Notes: generated by a model from the letters alone, not told the origin. DNA of 64,000 bases from Rufibacter sp. XAAS-G3-1 (GCF_013623775.1 NZ_JABFAM010000006.1:124001-188000), one strand, 5' to 3'. Shown: positions 19,136 through 28,249, counted from the stretch's first letter. Program-made: numbers and translations.

Positions 19136-20999
19136 ACTCCTCTTCTACTATATCTTTCTCAATCTTGAGATTCTCAATGATAAACTGCTGCCGCTCCGGG
19201 GTGTTCTTGCCCATGAAGTAAGACAGCATCTTTTGAATGTTCTGCTCGGTCTTGCCCATGATCACCGGCTCCAGCCTAATGTTGTCCCCAATGAACTTTC
19301 CGAACTCCTCCGGCGAGATCTCGCCTAGTCCTTTGAAGCGGGTGATCTCTGGGTTCTTGCCCAGCTTGCGCATGGCGTTCTGCTTTTCCTGCTCGTTGTA
19401 GCAGTAAATGGTCTCTTTCTTATTGCGCACCCTGAAAAGCGGCGTTTCCAGAATGTACAAATGGCCGTTCTTCACAAGATCTGGGAAGAACTGCAGGAAA
19501 AAAGTCATCAGCAGCAAGCGAATGTGCATTCCGTCCACGTCGGCATCGGTGGCGACCACCACGCGGTTGTAGCGCAGACCTTCCAGGCCTTCCTCAATGT
19601 TGAGGGCGTGCTGGAGCAGGTTGAACTCTTCGTTCTCGTACACGATCTTCTTCTTCAGCCCGAAACAGTTCAAAGGCTTTCCGCGCAAGCTGAATACGGC
19701 CTCCAACTCCACGTTTCTGGATTTGGTGATAGAACCGGAAGCCGAGTCGCCCTCGGTGATAAACAAAGTGGTCAAGGCTTCTTTCTCCAGTTCCTTGCTC
19801 TCCCCGAAGTGAAAGCGGCAGTCGCGCAGTTTCTTGTTGTGGAGGTTCGCTTTCTTGGCGCGTTGGTTCGCCAGTTTCTTGATACCGGCCATATCCTTCC
19901 GCTCCCGCTCACTCTGCTCAATGCGACGGCGCAGGGCATCGGCCACGGCCGGGTTCTTGTGCAGGTAATTGTCCAGGTGCTCCTTCACGAAATCATTCAC
20001 GAAGTTCCGAACGGATGGCCCTTCATGGGCGATGTTGATGGAACCGAGCTTGGTTTTGGTCTGGCTTTCAAAAACCGGCTCCTGCACCCTAATGGCAATG
20101 GCGCCTACAATGGAACCCCTGATATCGGTGGCATCGTAGTCTTTCTTATAAAACTCGCGCACGGTTTTCACCACCGCTTCGCGAAAGGCGGCCAAGTGCG
20201 TCCCGCCCTGGGTAGTGTACTGGCCGTTCACGAAGGAATAGTACTCCTCGCCATAATCATTGCCGTGGGTGATGGCCAGCTCAATGTCCTCCCCTTTCAG
20301 GTGGATGATGGGGTAGCGCATGGTTTCCTCGGCAATCTTGCGGCTCAGCAGGTCTTTCAGGCCATTTTCAGACAAATACTTCTGTCCGTTAAAATGGATG
20401 GTAAGGCCCGCATTCAGGTAGACGTAGTTCCAGATCTGGTTCTCCAGGAACTCGGGAATGAAGTGGTAGTTCTTGAAAATAGTGTCATCGGGCACAAAGA
20501 CGGTAGTGGTGCCGTTGCGCTGGTTGGAGTCTTGCAGCGGTTCATCGTTCACCAGTTCGCCGCGCTCAAACTCGGCTACTTTGGTTTTTCCGTCCCGCAC
20601 CGATTGGATTCTGAAGTTGGAGGACAAGGCGTTCACCGCCTTGGTACCCACCCCGTTCAGGCCTACCGATTTCTGGAAAGCACGGCTGTCATACTTCCCA
20701 CCAGTGTTGATTTTGCTCACGCAGTCAATCACCTTGCCCAGCGGAATACCGCGGCCGTAGTCGCGCACCACTACTTTGTGGTCAGAAATCTTTACTTCAA
20801 TGGTGCGCCCGTGCCCCATCATGTGCTCATCAATGGAGTTGTCAATCACCTCTTTCACAAGAATGTAGATCCCATCATCGGGAGAGGAACCATCACCTAG
20901 CTTGCCAATGTACATGCCCGGACGCAGCCGGATGTGTTCACGCCAGTCAAGGGAACGGATACTATCCTCGTTGTAGGTAACATCAATTTGCTCAGCCAT
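19128..20999 (-). CDS. parE: DNA topoisomerase IV subunit B
   Basis: 623 residues. The GHKL ATPase region has [11 protein letters not shown] (Mg-ATP Asn/Glu), DYGRGIPLG and [12 protein letters not shown]. The TOPRIM domain shows ITEGDSASG and [10 protein letters not shown]. It supplies ATP hydrolysis for DNA passage by topoisomerase IV. It precedes and overlaps parC. Type IV rather than gyrase B is inferred from the short length and the neighbouring parC. Confidence 0.92.
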   Translation of the reverse strand: MAEQIDVTYNEDSIRSLDWREHIRLRPGMYIGKLGDGSSPDDGIYILVKEVIDNSIDEHMMGHGRTIEVKISDHKVVVRDYGRGIPLGKVIDCVSKINTGGKYDSRAFQKSVGLNGVGTKAVNALSSNFRIQSVRDGKTKVAEFERGELVNDEPLQDSNQRNGTTTVFVPDDTIFKNYHFIPEFLENQIWNYVYLNAGLTIHFNGQKYLSENGLKDLLSRKIAEETMRYPIIHLKGEDIELAITHGNDYGEEYYSFVNGQYTTQGGTHLAAFREAVVKTVREFYKKDYDATDIRGSIVGAIAIRVQEPVFESQTKTKLGSINIAHEGPSVRNFVNDFVKEHLDNYLHKNPAVADALRRRIEQSERERKDMAGIKKLANQRAKKANLHNKKLRDCRFHFGESKELEKEALTTLFITEGDSASGSITKSRNVELEAVFSLRGKPLNCFGLKKKIVYENEEFNLLQHALNIEEGLEGLRYNRVVVATDADVDGMHIRLLLMTFFLQFFPDLVKNGHLYILETPLFRVRNKKETIYCYNEQEKQNAMRKLGKNPEITRFKGLGEISPEEFGKFIGDNIRLEPVIMGKTEQNIQKMLSYFMGKNTPERQQFIIENLKIEKDIVEEEYA

Positions 21000-21325
21000 A
21001 CAGAAGGTAAGGGTTTAGTAGAATTAGGTAAAATTAAAATAAATTTAGCGGGTACTTTGCTATTAAAACCGCGAAAAGGCAATTTTAATGCCGGCAGAAC
21101 CCGTATAAAACCTAGATTTAGTGTCTGGCGGGTTTCGCCAGCGGGGTAGTTTTCGTACTTAAATGTAACCAAATTTAGCACTTGGCAGTTCATTCAGAAA
21201 ACCTTATTTTGCCTTTGATTTTAGCAAAATAGCCTATAATCTGATTACCAATACCTTGTAAAACTAATTAAATTAGCAAATTAAACAAATTCCCTCTCTC
21301 CGAGTTACCTATCAGAAACAAACCC
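21000..21325. other. divergent spacer between parE and the AI-2E permease gene
   Basis: About 330 AT-rich bases that must hold both divergent promoters. A degenerate P1 palindrome (CCTTATTTTGCCTTTGATTT / AGCAAAATAGCC) is at 21203-21240. I could not pick a convincing -33/-7 pair. Confidence 0.4.
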
Positions 21326-22438
21326 ATGGAAATAAAACTACCCTCCTATTTTAAGTACACCGTCATTCTGCTGGGGCTGTTTCTGCTGCTTCATTTCCTT
21401 CAGACGTTTAGTCCGGTGCTCATACCCATTTGCTTTGCGGGGTTATTTTCCTTGCTGCTGCTGCCCATGGCCAGAAGCCTGGAAAGGCGGCTCCCCAGAT
21501 CGGTGTCCATCATTATTTCCTTGATTGTGATCATCATTGTGCTGGGGCTCCTGATCTGGTTTCTGTCGGCCCAGTTAAGCAACTTCTCTTCTGAGTTGGC
21601 CGAAATCAACAGCAAGTTCTCTTTGCTGCTGGCTAAGTTTCAGGCGTTCCTGTTTGAGCGGTTCGGCATTAAACCCACCAACAAAGCTGAATTCATGCAG
21701 AAGGCGCTGGGAAACGTAACGCAAACCGGAACCGCTTTTCTGGGCAGCACTATCTCGCTTACCACGGGTGCCCTCACGGTTTTGTCCCTTATTCCTATCT
21801 ACATCTTCTGTATGCTGTATTACCGTGACCACCTGCGGCAGTTCATGTTTCAGTTCATCACCAAAGATCGGCGCGAGCCATTGATGGAAACCGTGGACAA
21901 CATTCAGCGGGTAGTGCAGGGCTATCTCTCCGGACTTTTAATCGTGATTTTGGTGGTATCAGTGTTGAACTCGGTGGGTTTGATGATCATGGGCGTTGAA
22001 TACGCCATTTTCTTCGGGGTGATGGCGGCTATCTTAACCGTCATTCCTTACATAGGCATTCTGATTGGGGCCATGTTCCCGGCCTTGTTTGTGCTGGTGA
22101 ACACCGGTTCTGCCGGTCAAATGCTGATTGTGATTGGTATTTTCGCCTTTGTCCAGTTCCTGGAAGGCAATTTTATCACGCCGTTTGTGGTGGGCTCCAA
22201 AGTGAGCATTAACCCGTTTGCCGCTATTCTGGCGCTGATCATTGGGGGGGAAATCTGGGGTGCCCCGGGCATGATCCTTTCCATCCCTATCATTGCTATC
22301 CTGAAAGTCATCTTTGACGCGTATGAACCCCTGCAACCTTTTGGTTTCCTGCTGAATGACATCCACAACGGCCCCGAAGAAAACCGGCTTCTAAAGAAAC
22401 TGAAGAGCAGGACAAACCAACTGAAAGGCCCCCAATAA
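21326..22438 (+). CDS. AI-2E family transporter
   Basis: 370 residues with about seven or eight hydrophobic segments: two N-terminal (YFKYTVILLGLFLLLHFL, PICFAGLFSLLLLPMA), a third after SIIISLIVIII, then several in the second half. The layout and the conserved VVQGYLSGLLIVILV ... GVMAAILTVIPYIGILIG ... EGNFITPFVVGSKVSINPFA stretch are typical of the AI-2E/PerM family. Family members are inner-membrane permeases; substrate varies (AI-2 in TqsA, Na+/H+ in others) and cannot be deduced here. It is a single gene divergent from parE. Confidence 0.88.
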   Translation: MEIKLPSYFKYTVILLGLFLLLHFLQTFSPVLIPICFAGLFSLLLLPMARSLERRLPRSVSIIISLIVIIIVLGLLIWFLSAQLSNFSSELAEINSKFSLLLAKFQAFLFERFGIKPTNKAEFMQKALGNVTQTGTAFLGSTISLTTGALTVLSLIPIYIFCMLYYRDHLRQFMFQFITKDRREPLMETVDNIQRVVQGYLSGLLIVILVVSVLNSVGLMIMGVEYAIFFGVMAAILTVIPYIGILIGAMFPALFVLVNTGSAGQMLIVIGIFAFVQFLEGNFITPFVVGSKVSINPFAAILALIIGGEIWGAPGMILSIPIIAILKVIFDAYEPLQPFGFLLNDIHNGPEENRLLKKLKSRTNQLKGPQ

Positions 22439-22568
22439 GAGCCGTTGAAACGAAACCAGCCTCAAAACAGGGTCACCTAAGTAGCGGGACAGATTAAGCC
22501 TACTCCTTGTCTTCCTTCCAGGAAAACAAGGAGTAGGAGATGCTTGTTGTACTCCCATTCTCCTGAAT
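22439..22568. other. spacer before a P3 element
   Basis: It contains the imperfect inverted stretch CTCCTTGTCTTCC / GGAAAACAAGGAG at 22502-22532, which could act as a terminator for the AI-2E-type gene. Confidence 0.35.
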
Positions 22569-22766
22569 CTGTTTAGAGTTTTTCATGAACCGGCACCTAA
22601 AGCAATTCTTCTGGGGCAAGCGTCAACCAATGCCATCGCTTTTAGGCTACTTTTATGAAAACAGGCAGAAAAACAAGAGGCCGTTATTGGCATACTACCG
22701 CAAACATCCGTTTGTACCACCGTTTTCAGGGTGTTTTTAGGAAAACAGGCGCAAAACTCTAAACAG
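22569..22766 (+). repeat. P3 element, 198 bp with 14-bp inverted ends
   Basis: Ends CTGTTTAGAGTTTT and AAAACTCTAAACAG are perfectly complementary. The interior is nearly identical to 34676-34872 and, inverted, related to 910-1107. It contains two P1-type palindromes (about 22641-22679 and 22721-22758). Confidence 0.8.
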
Positions 22767-22921
22767 CTTCTCCTGTAAGATTGCTACCCCCAGGCATTAA
22801 CCTGACCTGGCTGGTGGTTCCCGGCGAGTCTGGAGTCTCGCGCCAGTACTTTCTAAAGCCTGCTTCCGTGAGGCTGCCCGCTCAAAGAGCCCGCCGCTCC
22901 TACGAGTGTCTACGCCAATGC

Positions 22922-22960
22922 CGTTTCAAGCCTGTTTCCCTTAAAATAGCCCCAAAACGC
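22922..22960. repeat. P1 palindrome
   Basis: CGTTTCAAGCCTGTTTCCC and AAAATAGCCCCAAAACGC form imperfect arms. Confidence 0.55.
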
Positions 22961-22996
22961 TCCGCCAGGGCTCCAAGACCTCACAGGTTTGGGGGC

Positions 22997-23034
22997 CGTT
23001 TTAAGCCTGTTTTCCGCAAAACAGGCTTAAAACG
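22997..23034. repeat. P1 palindrome, perfect arms
   Basis: CGTTTTAAGCCTGTTTT and AAAACAGGCTTAAAACG are exactly complementary over 17 bp around a 4-base loop. The inner triplet pair TAA/TTA differs from the CGG/CCG pair at 30128, yet pairing is kept. Confidence 0.8.
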
Positions 23035-23218
23035 CATTGGCAGGGCTCCCCTCTCCGCGGGAGAGGGGCTGGGGGTGAGGTCTCTCTTTCTGCGTAACGG
23101 CAGTAATCTAGTATCATCTATAGTTTAAAGCCATAAGGGCGAATGAAACGATCTTACCAGTTTTATGGTTCTAATAAGGTTAGCACTTACAAACCATCTT
23201 CCACCTTAACCAGAGCGC

Positions 23219-24640
23219 GTGTACGCCATTATAGATATAGAGACCACCGGTAGTCAGCCCGCCGAAGATCGGATTACCGAGATCGCGATTTTCATCCATG
23301 ACGGCAACCAGGTAGTAGACCAGTTTCACAGCCTGATCAATCCAGGCCGGTCTATCCCCTATTTTATTTCGCAGCTCACCGGCATTACCGATGAAATGGT
23401 GCGCGACGCGCCCAGATTCCATGAAGTAGCCAAGCAGATTGTGCAGATCACCGAGGGCAACGTGTTTGTGGCCCACAACGTGCGCTTTGACTATTCCTTT
23501 GTGAAAAAGGAGTTCGCTGACCTGGGCTTCACGTTCCAGCGCAAGACACTGTGCACCGTGCGGCTAAGCCGAAAACTGATGCCGGGGCTTCCCTCCTACA
23601 GTTTGGGCAAACTCTGCAAGAGCATTGACATCCCGCTGCAGATGCGCCACCGCGCCATCGGCGACGCCGAAGCCACCGCCGTGCTTTTTGACCGTTTACT
23701 TAAAATTGACGAGAAAAAGGTCTATGACGCGCAGGACGACAAACTGCTGGAGACTTCCTCTATTTCCAAGGAAATCAAAACCTCTTTGCTGCCACCAGCC
23801 ATCAGCAAAGACATGGTAGATGCCCTGCCGCTGGAAGCCGGCGTGTATTATTTCCATGACGAAGACGGCCAGATCATCTACGTAGGCAAAAGCAAGAGCA
23901 TCCGCAAGCGCATCATCCAGCACTTCAACATTGATTTCAAGAGCAAAAAGTCTATTGAGTTCAAGAACCGGATTGCCACCATCACCTATGAACTGACGGG
24001 CAGTGAATTGGTGGCGCTGCTGTTTGAATCTGACGAGATCAAGAAACGCAAACCCTTCTACAACCGCGCGCAACGCCGAAGCGTGTACCACTCGGGCATT
24101 TACTCTTATTATGACCAGGAGGGTTACCTGCGGCTCACGTTCCAGAAAGCCAAGACTGAAGTGCCGCCGCTGTTAACCATGTCCAACCAATTTCAGGCGA
24201 AGAACTTTCTCTATAATAGAGTGGCCAAGTACAATCTCTGCCAGAAAATGTGTGACCTGTACAAATCTAACGGGCCCTGTTTTGACTACCAGGTGCACCA
24301 GTGCAAAGGGGCTTGCGTGGGCAAAGAATCACCAGAAGATTACAACCAGCGGGTCATTGAGTCTATTGACGCGTTCAAATATGACTATGATACCTTCGTG
24401 ATTATAGGCAAAGGCCGCAGTGCCGACGAAAAATCTGTGGTGGTGGTGGACAATGGCCGTTATCTGGGCTTCGGGTATTTTGACGAGACGTTCAGCGCCA
24501 GCTCCCTGGGGGACTTTAAAAGCGTGATCAAATACTACAATGACAACAAAGACACCCAGCAGATTATAAGAGGCTACATGCGCACCAAACACCAGGACAA
24601 AGTACTGGTGTTTTCCTCTGATGTGGACGTGGCGCTTTAA
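23219..24640 (+). CDS. DEDDh exonuclease / GIY-YIG nuclease fusion (DnaQ-UvrC-like)
   Basis: 473 residues from a GTG start; an in-frame stop at 23207 leaves no earlier choice. Residues about 1-165 are a DnaQ-like 3'-5' exonuclease with MYAIIDIETTG (Exo I), an NVRFDYSFVKKEF-type Exo II and HRAIGDAEAT (Exo III). Residues about 200-285 are a GIY-YIG nuclease, LEAGVYYFHDEDGQIIYVGKSKSIRKRI, as in the UvrC N-terminus or Cho. A Cys-rich stretch around residues 340-365 (CQKMCDLY ... CFDYQVHQCKGACVG) resembles the UvrC-like Cys region. Such fusions occur in several phyla and are thought to take part in DNA repair. The TAA stop lies inside a P1 palindrome. Confidence 0.88.
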   Translation: MYAIIDIETTGSQPAEDRITEIAIFIHDGNQVVDQFHSLINPGRSIPYFISQLTGITDEMVRDAPRFHEVAKQIVQITEGNVFVAHNVRFDYSFVKKEFADLGFTFQRKTLCTVRLSRKLMPGLPSYSLGKLCKSIDIPLQMRHRAIGDAEATAVLFDRLLKIDEKKVYDAQDDKLLETSSISKEIKTSLLPPAISKDMVDALPLEAGVYYFHDEDGQIIYVGKSKSIRKRIIQHFNIDFKSKKSIEFKNRIATITYELTGSELVALLFESDEIKKRKPFYNRAQRRSVYHSGIYSYYDQEGYLRLTFQKAKTEVPPLLTMSNQFQAKNFLYNRVAKYNLCQKMCDLYKSNGPCFDYQVHQCKGACVGKESPEDYNQRVIESIDAFKYDYDTFVIIGKGRSADEKSVVVVDNGRYLGFGYFDETFSASSLGDFKSVIKYYNDNKDTQQIIRGYMRTKHQDKVLVFSSDVDVAL

Positions 24641-24669
24641 GCCTGTTTTCTGAAAAGTAGGCTTAAAAC
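24634..24669. repeat. P1 palindrome containing a stop codon
   Basis: GCTTTAAGCCTGTTTTC and AAAGTAGGCTTAAAAC form the arms. The TAA stop of the exonuclease/GIY-YIG gene (24638-24640) is part of the left arm. It lies between two convergent genes only 32 bases apart, so it may act as a bidirectional terminator. Confidence 0.7.
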
Positions 24670-24672
24670 ACC

Positions 24673-26262
24673 TTAATGCAGACGGTGCCGCAGAAGCCAA
24701 CCGGCCCCGTTGAATTCCTGCGCGGCCGGAGTATATTCCTCCCGTTTGATCATGTCGTTCTTTTCATACTCGTTTCCGTCCTCTTCGTCCAGCAGGTTTA
24801 TTTTCTTGCCGGTAAGTTGAAAGGAAGGCTGCACGGTTAGCTGGTCGGTTCCTTCCCCACCGTAGAGCCGCAGTTTGATTTTATTCCGGCCTTTTCCGGC
24901 CAGCACAAACGTGTCTTCACCGCCTAATCCGTAGATAGCAAGGCTGGTGGTTTCTGAGGGGGAAAAAGACTTCTGGTGCAGCAGTATTTCCGTTGCGTCT
25001 TGCGCGGCTGCCCAATGCTGCACCACCACCCTGCCGTCTTCCTCAAACTGTACCACAAACCGGTCTTTGGCCTCTGTGCCGGGCAGAAGCACCTCTTTGT
25101 TTATGAGCTTATAAAACGCCGCCGAGGCAGCCGGTAAATCTTCGCGCCTTGATCTGAGTTTGGCGGTGAACTCCCGGGCAGACAGTTCCCTGATTTGGGT
25201 GGGCCACTCTTGGAGCGCTTCCGCGATTACCTGGTCTGACAGTTTCTGCTGAAGTTCCCGCGCCGCTTGGTCAAAGTCACGTTTGGTGAGATACGCCAAA
25301 AGATGGCCATCCATCTGCGACGAACTTTTGATGAGCCCTTTTACATTCTTGCCCACAATGGTTTTGTCAAAACTTTGGTAATTCAGCTTAAAAACGCTCA
25401 CCAGTTTGGTGAGAAGTCCATCGTTGAATTTAAAGAAAGCGTGGTCTCGGTCGCGCGGGATGGGTTCATACTGGGTGCGTGCTCCTTTTTCTGCTACGGC
25501 CCAACGCCACTGGTCTTCCCGCCTGCTCCAATCGCTTAGCCACATATCAAACAGCCTGGACAAAAGGTACCGCTTGGCATCTACCTGATGGGCCGGGTTG
25601 CCGATGAGGTTTTCAAAAGCCTTTCTGGAGCTTACTATGCTTTTGGGATTGCCAAAGCTCCGGAGATTTTCCCAATTCCCATCGGGGCGTTCTTCCAGCA
25701 AAGCCAGCATCTGGGCAAACTCTTCCCGGAACTCGCCTAATGCCGGATCATCGGCGATGTACACCAACCTGGGATTGGTGTGGTACACCCCGGCCGCGGA
25801 GGCCAACGTTGGTACCAGAAAGGCACCGTACGGGTGAATAACGCTGGTCTGGTCACGCATTAAGTTGGCTACAAACGTTTTCCGCAGCTTACTGGGCAGT
25901 GCCTTTGTTGGGTCTTTGTCAATGGAGCGCAGCACGTACTCCCGCCCGGCGGCATCAACCAACCGTAGGTTCTTCGTCTGGAAACTTCCTCCTTCTTTTA
26001 AGGGCGTTACGCCGCCTTTGAACTGGCTTACCCAGAAATAAGGCACCTCCACCGGTTCTGCCCACACCGGGCGGTAATGGCGGCCCCACCAGAACCTGTG
26101 CCAGGCACTTTTAAGATAATGCTTTCCGGCGGCAACAGTGATGGTAGCGTCTGAAGGCTGCGCCCTTGCTTTACCTGGTTGGAGCAAAAGAAACGCCAGC
26201 ACCCAAAGTAACCGGTGTATTAAAATGCTGTTTCCCTTTTGGTTAGATAGGTGTAGTGCCAT
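24673..26262 (-). CDS. unrecognised secreted protein, paralogue of the adjacent lipoprotein
   Basis: 529 residues from ATG 26262, chosen because it gives a signal peptide (MALHL... LLWVLAFLLLQPGKARAQ); a longer reading adds 78 residues crossing the divergent gene's leader. I do not recognise a named family. Relative to its neighbour at 26418, it shares AGKHYLK..WHRFWWGRHYRPVWAEPV, EYVLRSIDKDPTK, LRKTFVANLMRDQTS and DRDHAFFKFNDG. Where the neighbour has GDWDRHEGQW, it has SDWSRREDQW, losing the Asp and His of a possible kinase-like catalytic loop. The C-terminal LYGLGGEDTFVLAG and YGGEGTDQL resemble RTX-like turns. Similar segments are found, as I recall, between phosphoesterase and barrel domains of some Bacteroidota envelope proteins. 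It may be a degenerate partner of its neighbour. Confidence 0.6.
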   Translation of the reverse strand: MALHLSNQKGNSILIHRLLWVLAFLLLQPGKARAQPSDATITVAAGKHYLKSAWHRFWWGRHYRPVWAEPVEVPYFWVSQFKGGVTPLKEGGSFQTKNLRLVDAAGREYVLRSIDKDPTKALPSKLRKTFVANLMRDQTSVIHPYGAFLVPTLASAAGVYHTNPRLVYIADDPALGEFREEFAQMLALLEERPDGNWENLRSFGNPKSIVSSRKAFENLIGNPAHQVDAKRYLLSRLFDMWLSDWSRREDQWRWAVAEKGARTQYEPIPRDRDHAFFKFNDGLLTKLVSVFKLNYQSFDKTIVGKNVKGLIKSSSQMDGHLLAYLTKRDFDQAARELQQKLSDQVIAEALQEWPTQIRELSAREFTAKLRSRREDLPAASAAFYKLINKEVLLPGTEAKDRFVVQFEEDGRVVVQHWAAAQDATEILLHQKSFSPSETTSLAIYGLGGEDTFVLAGKGRNKIKLRLYGGEGTDQLTVQPSFQLTGKKINLLDEEDGNEYEKNDMIKREEYTPAAQEFNGAGWLLRHRLH

Positions 26263-26417
26263 AGGTGCGTATTTATACCTAAAAGCCTGCCGGTATGTTC
26301 TGCTTCTGCAAGGCAGGGGCTGTAAACCAGAAATGGGAAAAAGACTTATTCCGGCTAAAAAGAGGAAGATAACTTTTATGGTACACTTTCTGTATGGCAA
26401 ATATTCAAACATTCTAT

Positions 26418-28010
26418 ATGCGGAAACTACTGACTTTTTCTTTCTCCATTCTTTTAGTGTCTTCCGGCTGCGCCCGGAAAGAATACTTTCAATCATCGGC
26501 GTTGGTGGGAGCTGTGGAGCAGGAACGGAACGCCAAATGGGATTCGGCCACGGTAGTGGCGGGAAAACATTACCAGAAAGGATTTCTCCACCACCTCTTC
26601 TGGGGGAAACACTACCGCAACGTTTGGGCCCAGCCCGTTACCTTACCCGTCTTAGACATCTCTAAAATGCACGGCGGGCTGAGTCCCGAAAAAATGGGCG
26701 GCGGTTTCCAGACCACCAGCCTCACGCTGCAGAACGAGGCCGGAAAAGAATACGCCCTGCGTTCCGTTGACAAAGATCCGCAGGACATTCTTCCCAAAGG
26801 CCTTCGCAAAACCTTTCTTACCAACCTGCTCAGAGACCAGACCTCGGCCGCCCATCCGTACGGGGCCCTCGTGGTTTCCCATCTGGCGGGGGGTGCCAGA
26901 ATTCCCCACAGCCATCCGCGCTATGTGTACGTTCCCAAGAACGAGAAAGGCCTGGGAAAGAACTCTTCGGAGTTCCAAGACAAAGTGTTCATGCTGGAGG
27001 AAAAATACGAAGGCAAAGCAGCCATTACCAGTTACCTGGGCAAAGCCAAAAACCTGGTAGACTCCAAAGACTTCCTCCGGAAGAGATTCACCCAGCACGC
27101 GCACCTGCCAGACCAATTATCGTTTGCCAAAGCCCGGTTGTTTGATGTCTTGATTGGCGACTGGGATCGCCACGAAGGCCAGTGGCAATGGGCCGTCTAT
27201 GATACCAGCCACGTCACCACCTACACCCCGGTACCCAAAGACCGGGATCAGGCCTTTTTCAAGTTCGATGACGGATTAGTGCCCTGGCTTTTCAGCCGAA
27301 GCTGGGCACCTTTAAAAAAAATGAAGACCTTCCACGCGCGGGTTTCCTCGCCCGAAGGCTATCTGCAGAACGCAGCGTTCATAGATGCCCGCTGCCTGAA
27401 CGAAGTCACCCTGGAGCAGTGGCAACAACTGGCGGTACAACTCCAAACCCAACTGACAGATAGCGTCATTGCCGCCTCGGTAGAGGCCTTGCCCCCCCAG
27501 GCCTACGCCTTAACCGGAAAAGAGATCCAGCAAAAGCTTCTCTCCAGACGCGATCAATTGCCCCAATTGGCCCACGCTCTCTACCGCAGTTTAGCCAGAC
27601 ACGTACTGGTGGCGGGCACCGACCAGAAAGAGAAGTTTATGGTAGAACGTCTGCCCAATGGCGATACCCGGGTTTTAGTGTCACAACTGGCCAGTAAAGA
27701 CAAAGAAGCCCCGCTGCTGGTGTTTGACCGTGTTTTCAGGAAAATAGACACAAAATCAATTTCTCTCTACGGCCTTGCCGATGAAGATGAGTTCATTCTC
27801 ACCGGCCAGGGCCGAAGCGGCATCAAGGTTAACCTCTATGGCGGAATGGGAGAAGATGAGGTGAAAGATGATTCCTCCGTAAAGGGCTGGGGCAAGAAAA
27901 CCCGTGTCTATGACACCAAACAAGGCATTGAGGTAGAGAAAGGAAAAGAAACCAAGCTCAAGAAATCGCGTGACGTCAAAGTCCACGCTTTTGACCGCGA
28001 GGGGATTTGA
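26418..28010 (+). CDS. unrecognised lipoprotein with kinase-like GDWDRH motif
   Basis: 530 residues from ATG 26418 (MRKLLTFSFSILLVSSGC, lipobox Cys18). It is divergent from and homologous to the 529-residue neighbour. Candidate kinase-fold elements in order: YALRSVDKD (112-120), a conserved Asp/Gln helix LLRDQTSAAHPYG (137-149), LFDVLIGDWDRHEGQWQWA (241-259) and PKDRDQAFFKFDDG (273-286). The GDWDRH...Q and following Asp resemble catalytic and metal-binding loops of atypical (HipA/PI4K/Fam20-like) kinases, but this is only motif resemblance. The C-terminus has LYGLADEDEFILTG and LYGGMGEDEV turns. It is probably anchored on the periplasmic or outer-membrane side. Function is unknown. The TGA stop lies inside the first unit of a tandem repeat. 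Confidence 0.6.
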   Translation: MRKLLTFSFSILLVSSGCARKEYFQSSALVGAVEQERNAKWDSATVVAGKHYQKGFLHHLFWGKHYRNVWAQPVTLPVLDISKMHGGLSPEKMGGGFQTTSLTLQNEAGKEYALRSVDKDPQDILPKGLRKTFLTNLLRDQTSAAHPYGALVVSHLAGGARIPHSHPRYVYVPKNEKGLGKNSSEFQDKVFMLEEKYEGKAAITSYLGKAKNLVDSKDFLRKRFTQHAHLPDQLSFAKARLFDVLIGDWDRHEGQWQWAVYDTSHVTTYTPVPKDRDQAFFKFDDGLVPWLFSRSWAPLKKMKTFHARVSSPEGYLQNAAFIDARCLNEVTLEQWQQLAVQLQTQLTDSVIAASVEALPPQAYALTGKEIQQKLLSRRDQLPQLAHALYRSLARHVLVAGTDQKEKFMVERLPNGDTRVLVSQLASKDKEAPLLVFDRVFRKIDTKSISLYGLADEDEFILTGQGRSGIKVNLYGGMGEDEVKDDSSVKGWGKKTRVYDTKQGIEVEKGKETKLKKSRDVKVHAFDREGI

Positions 28011-28155
28011 AGATGTGGAGATGTGGAAATTTGGAGATTTGAAGATGTGGAGATTTGAAGATGTGGAGATGAGGAGATGAGGAGATTTGAAGATTTGAAG
28101 ATGTGGAGATGAGGAGATGAGGAGATTTGGAGATGTGGAGATTTGGAGAGGGGGA
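28011..28155 (+). repeat. tandem repeat of GATGTGGA/GATTTGAA units (P5)
   Basis: About 145 bases of mixed GATGTGGA, GATTTGAA and GATGAGGA units, starting in the stop codon of the lipoprotein gene. The same units occur in inverse orientation at 28330-28425. Confidence 0.85.
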
Positions 28156-28199
28156 GATGTGCCGATATGGAAGCATGGATGGTTGAAGGTCACCAAATG

Positions 28200-28249
28200 G
28201 TACCGCCTGCTATGGCGCCTCTTTACTTCCGCGCCATAGCAGGCGGTAC
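28200..28249. repeat. P2 hairpin, perfect 19-bp arms
   Basis: GTACCGCCTGCTATGGCGC and GCGCCATAGCAGGCGGTAC pair exactly around a 12-base loop CTCTTTACTTCC. The core TATGGCGC/GCGCCATA and the TTTACTTCC loop are shared with 32829-32876, while the outer stem differs. Confidence 0.85.

Larger units (their letters stand above)
22767..23218. repeat. intergenic repeat mosaic
   Basis: It holds a GGTTCCCGGCGAGTCTGG / GTCTCGCGCCAGT piece (22816-22852), a degenerate P1 at 22922-22960, an AGACCTCACAGGTTTGGGG piece, a perfect P1 at 22997-23034 and a GCTCCCCTCTCCGCGGGAG piece shared with 54028-54055. No gene is visible. Confidence 0.55.

Noticed and set aside
19461-20900. 479-codon open frame opposite parE
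   Set aside because: Antisense shadow of parE with the same compositional bias; no start context or domain.
27725-27757. P1-like half (GTGTTTTCAGGAAAATAG) inside the lipoprotein gene
   Set aside because: The pairing arm is poor and the segment is aligned in length with the paralogue, so it may be chance coding similarity.
28011-28155. Possible CRISPR-like array
   Set aside because: Units are 8-9 bases with no spacers and no cas genes; it is a simple tandem repeat.
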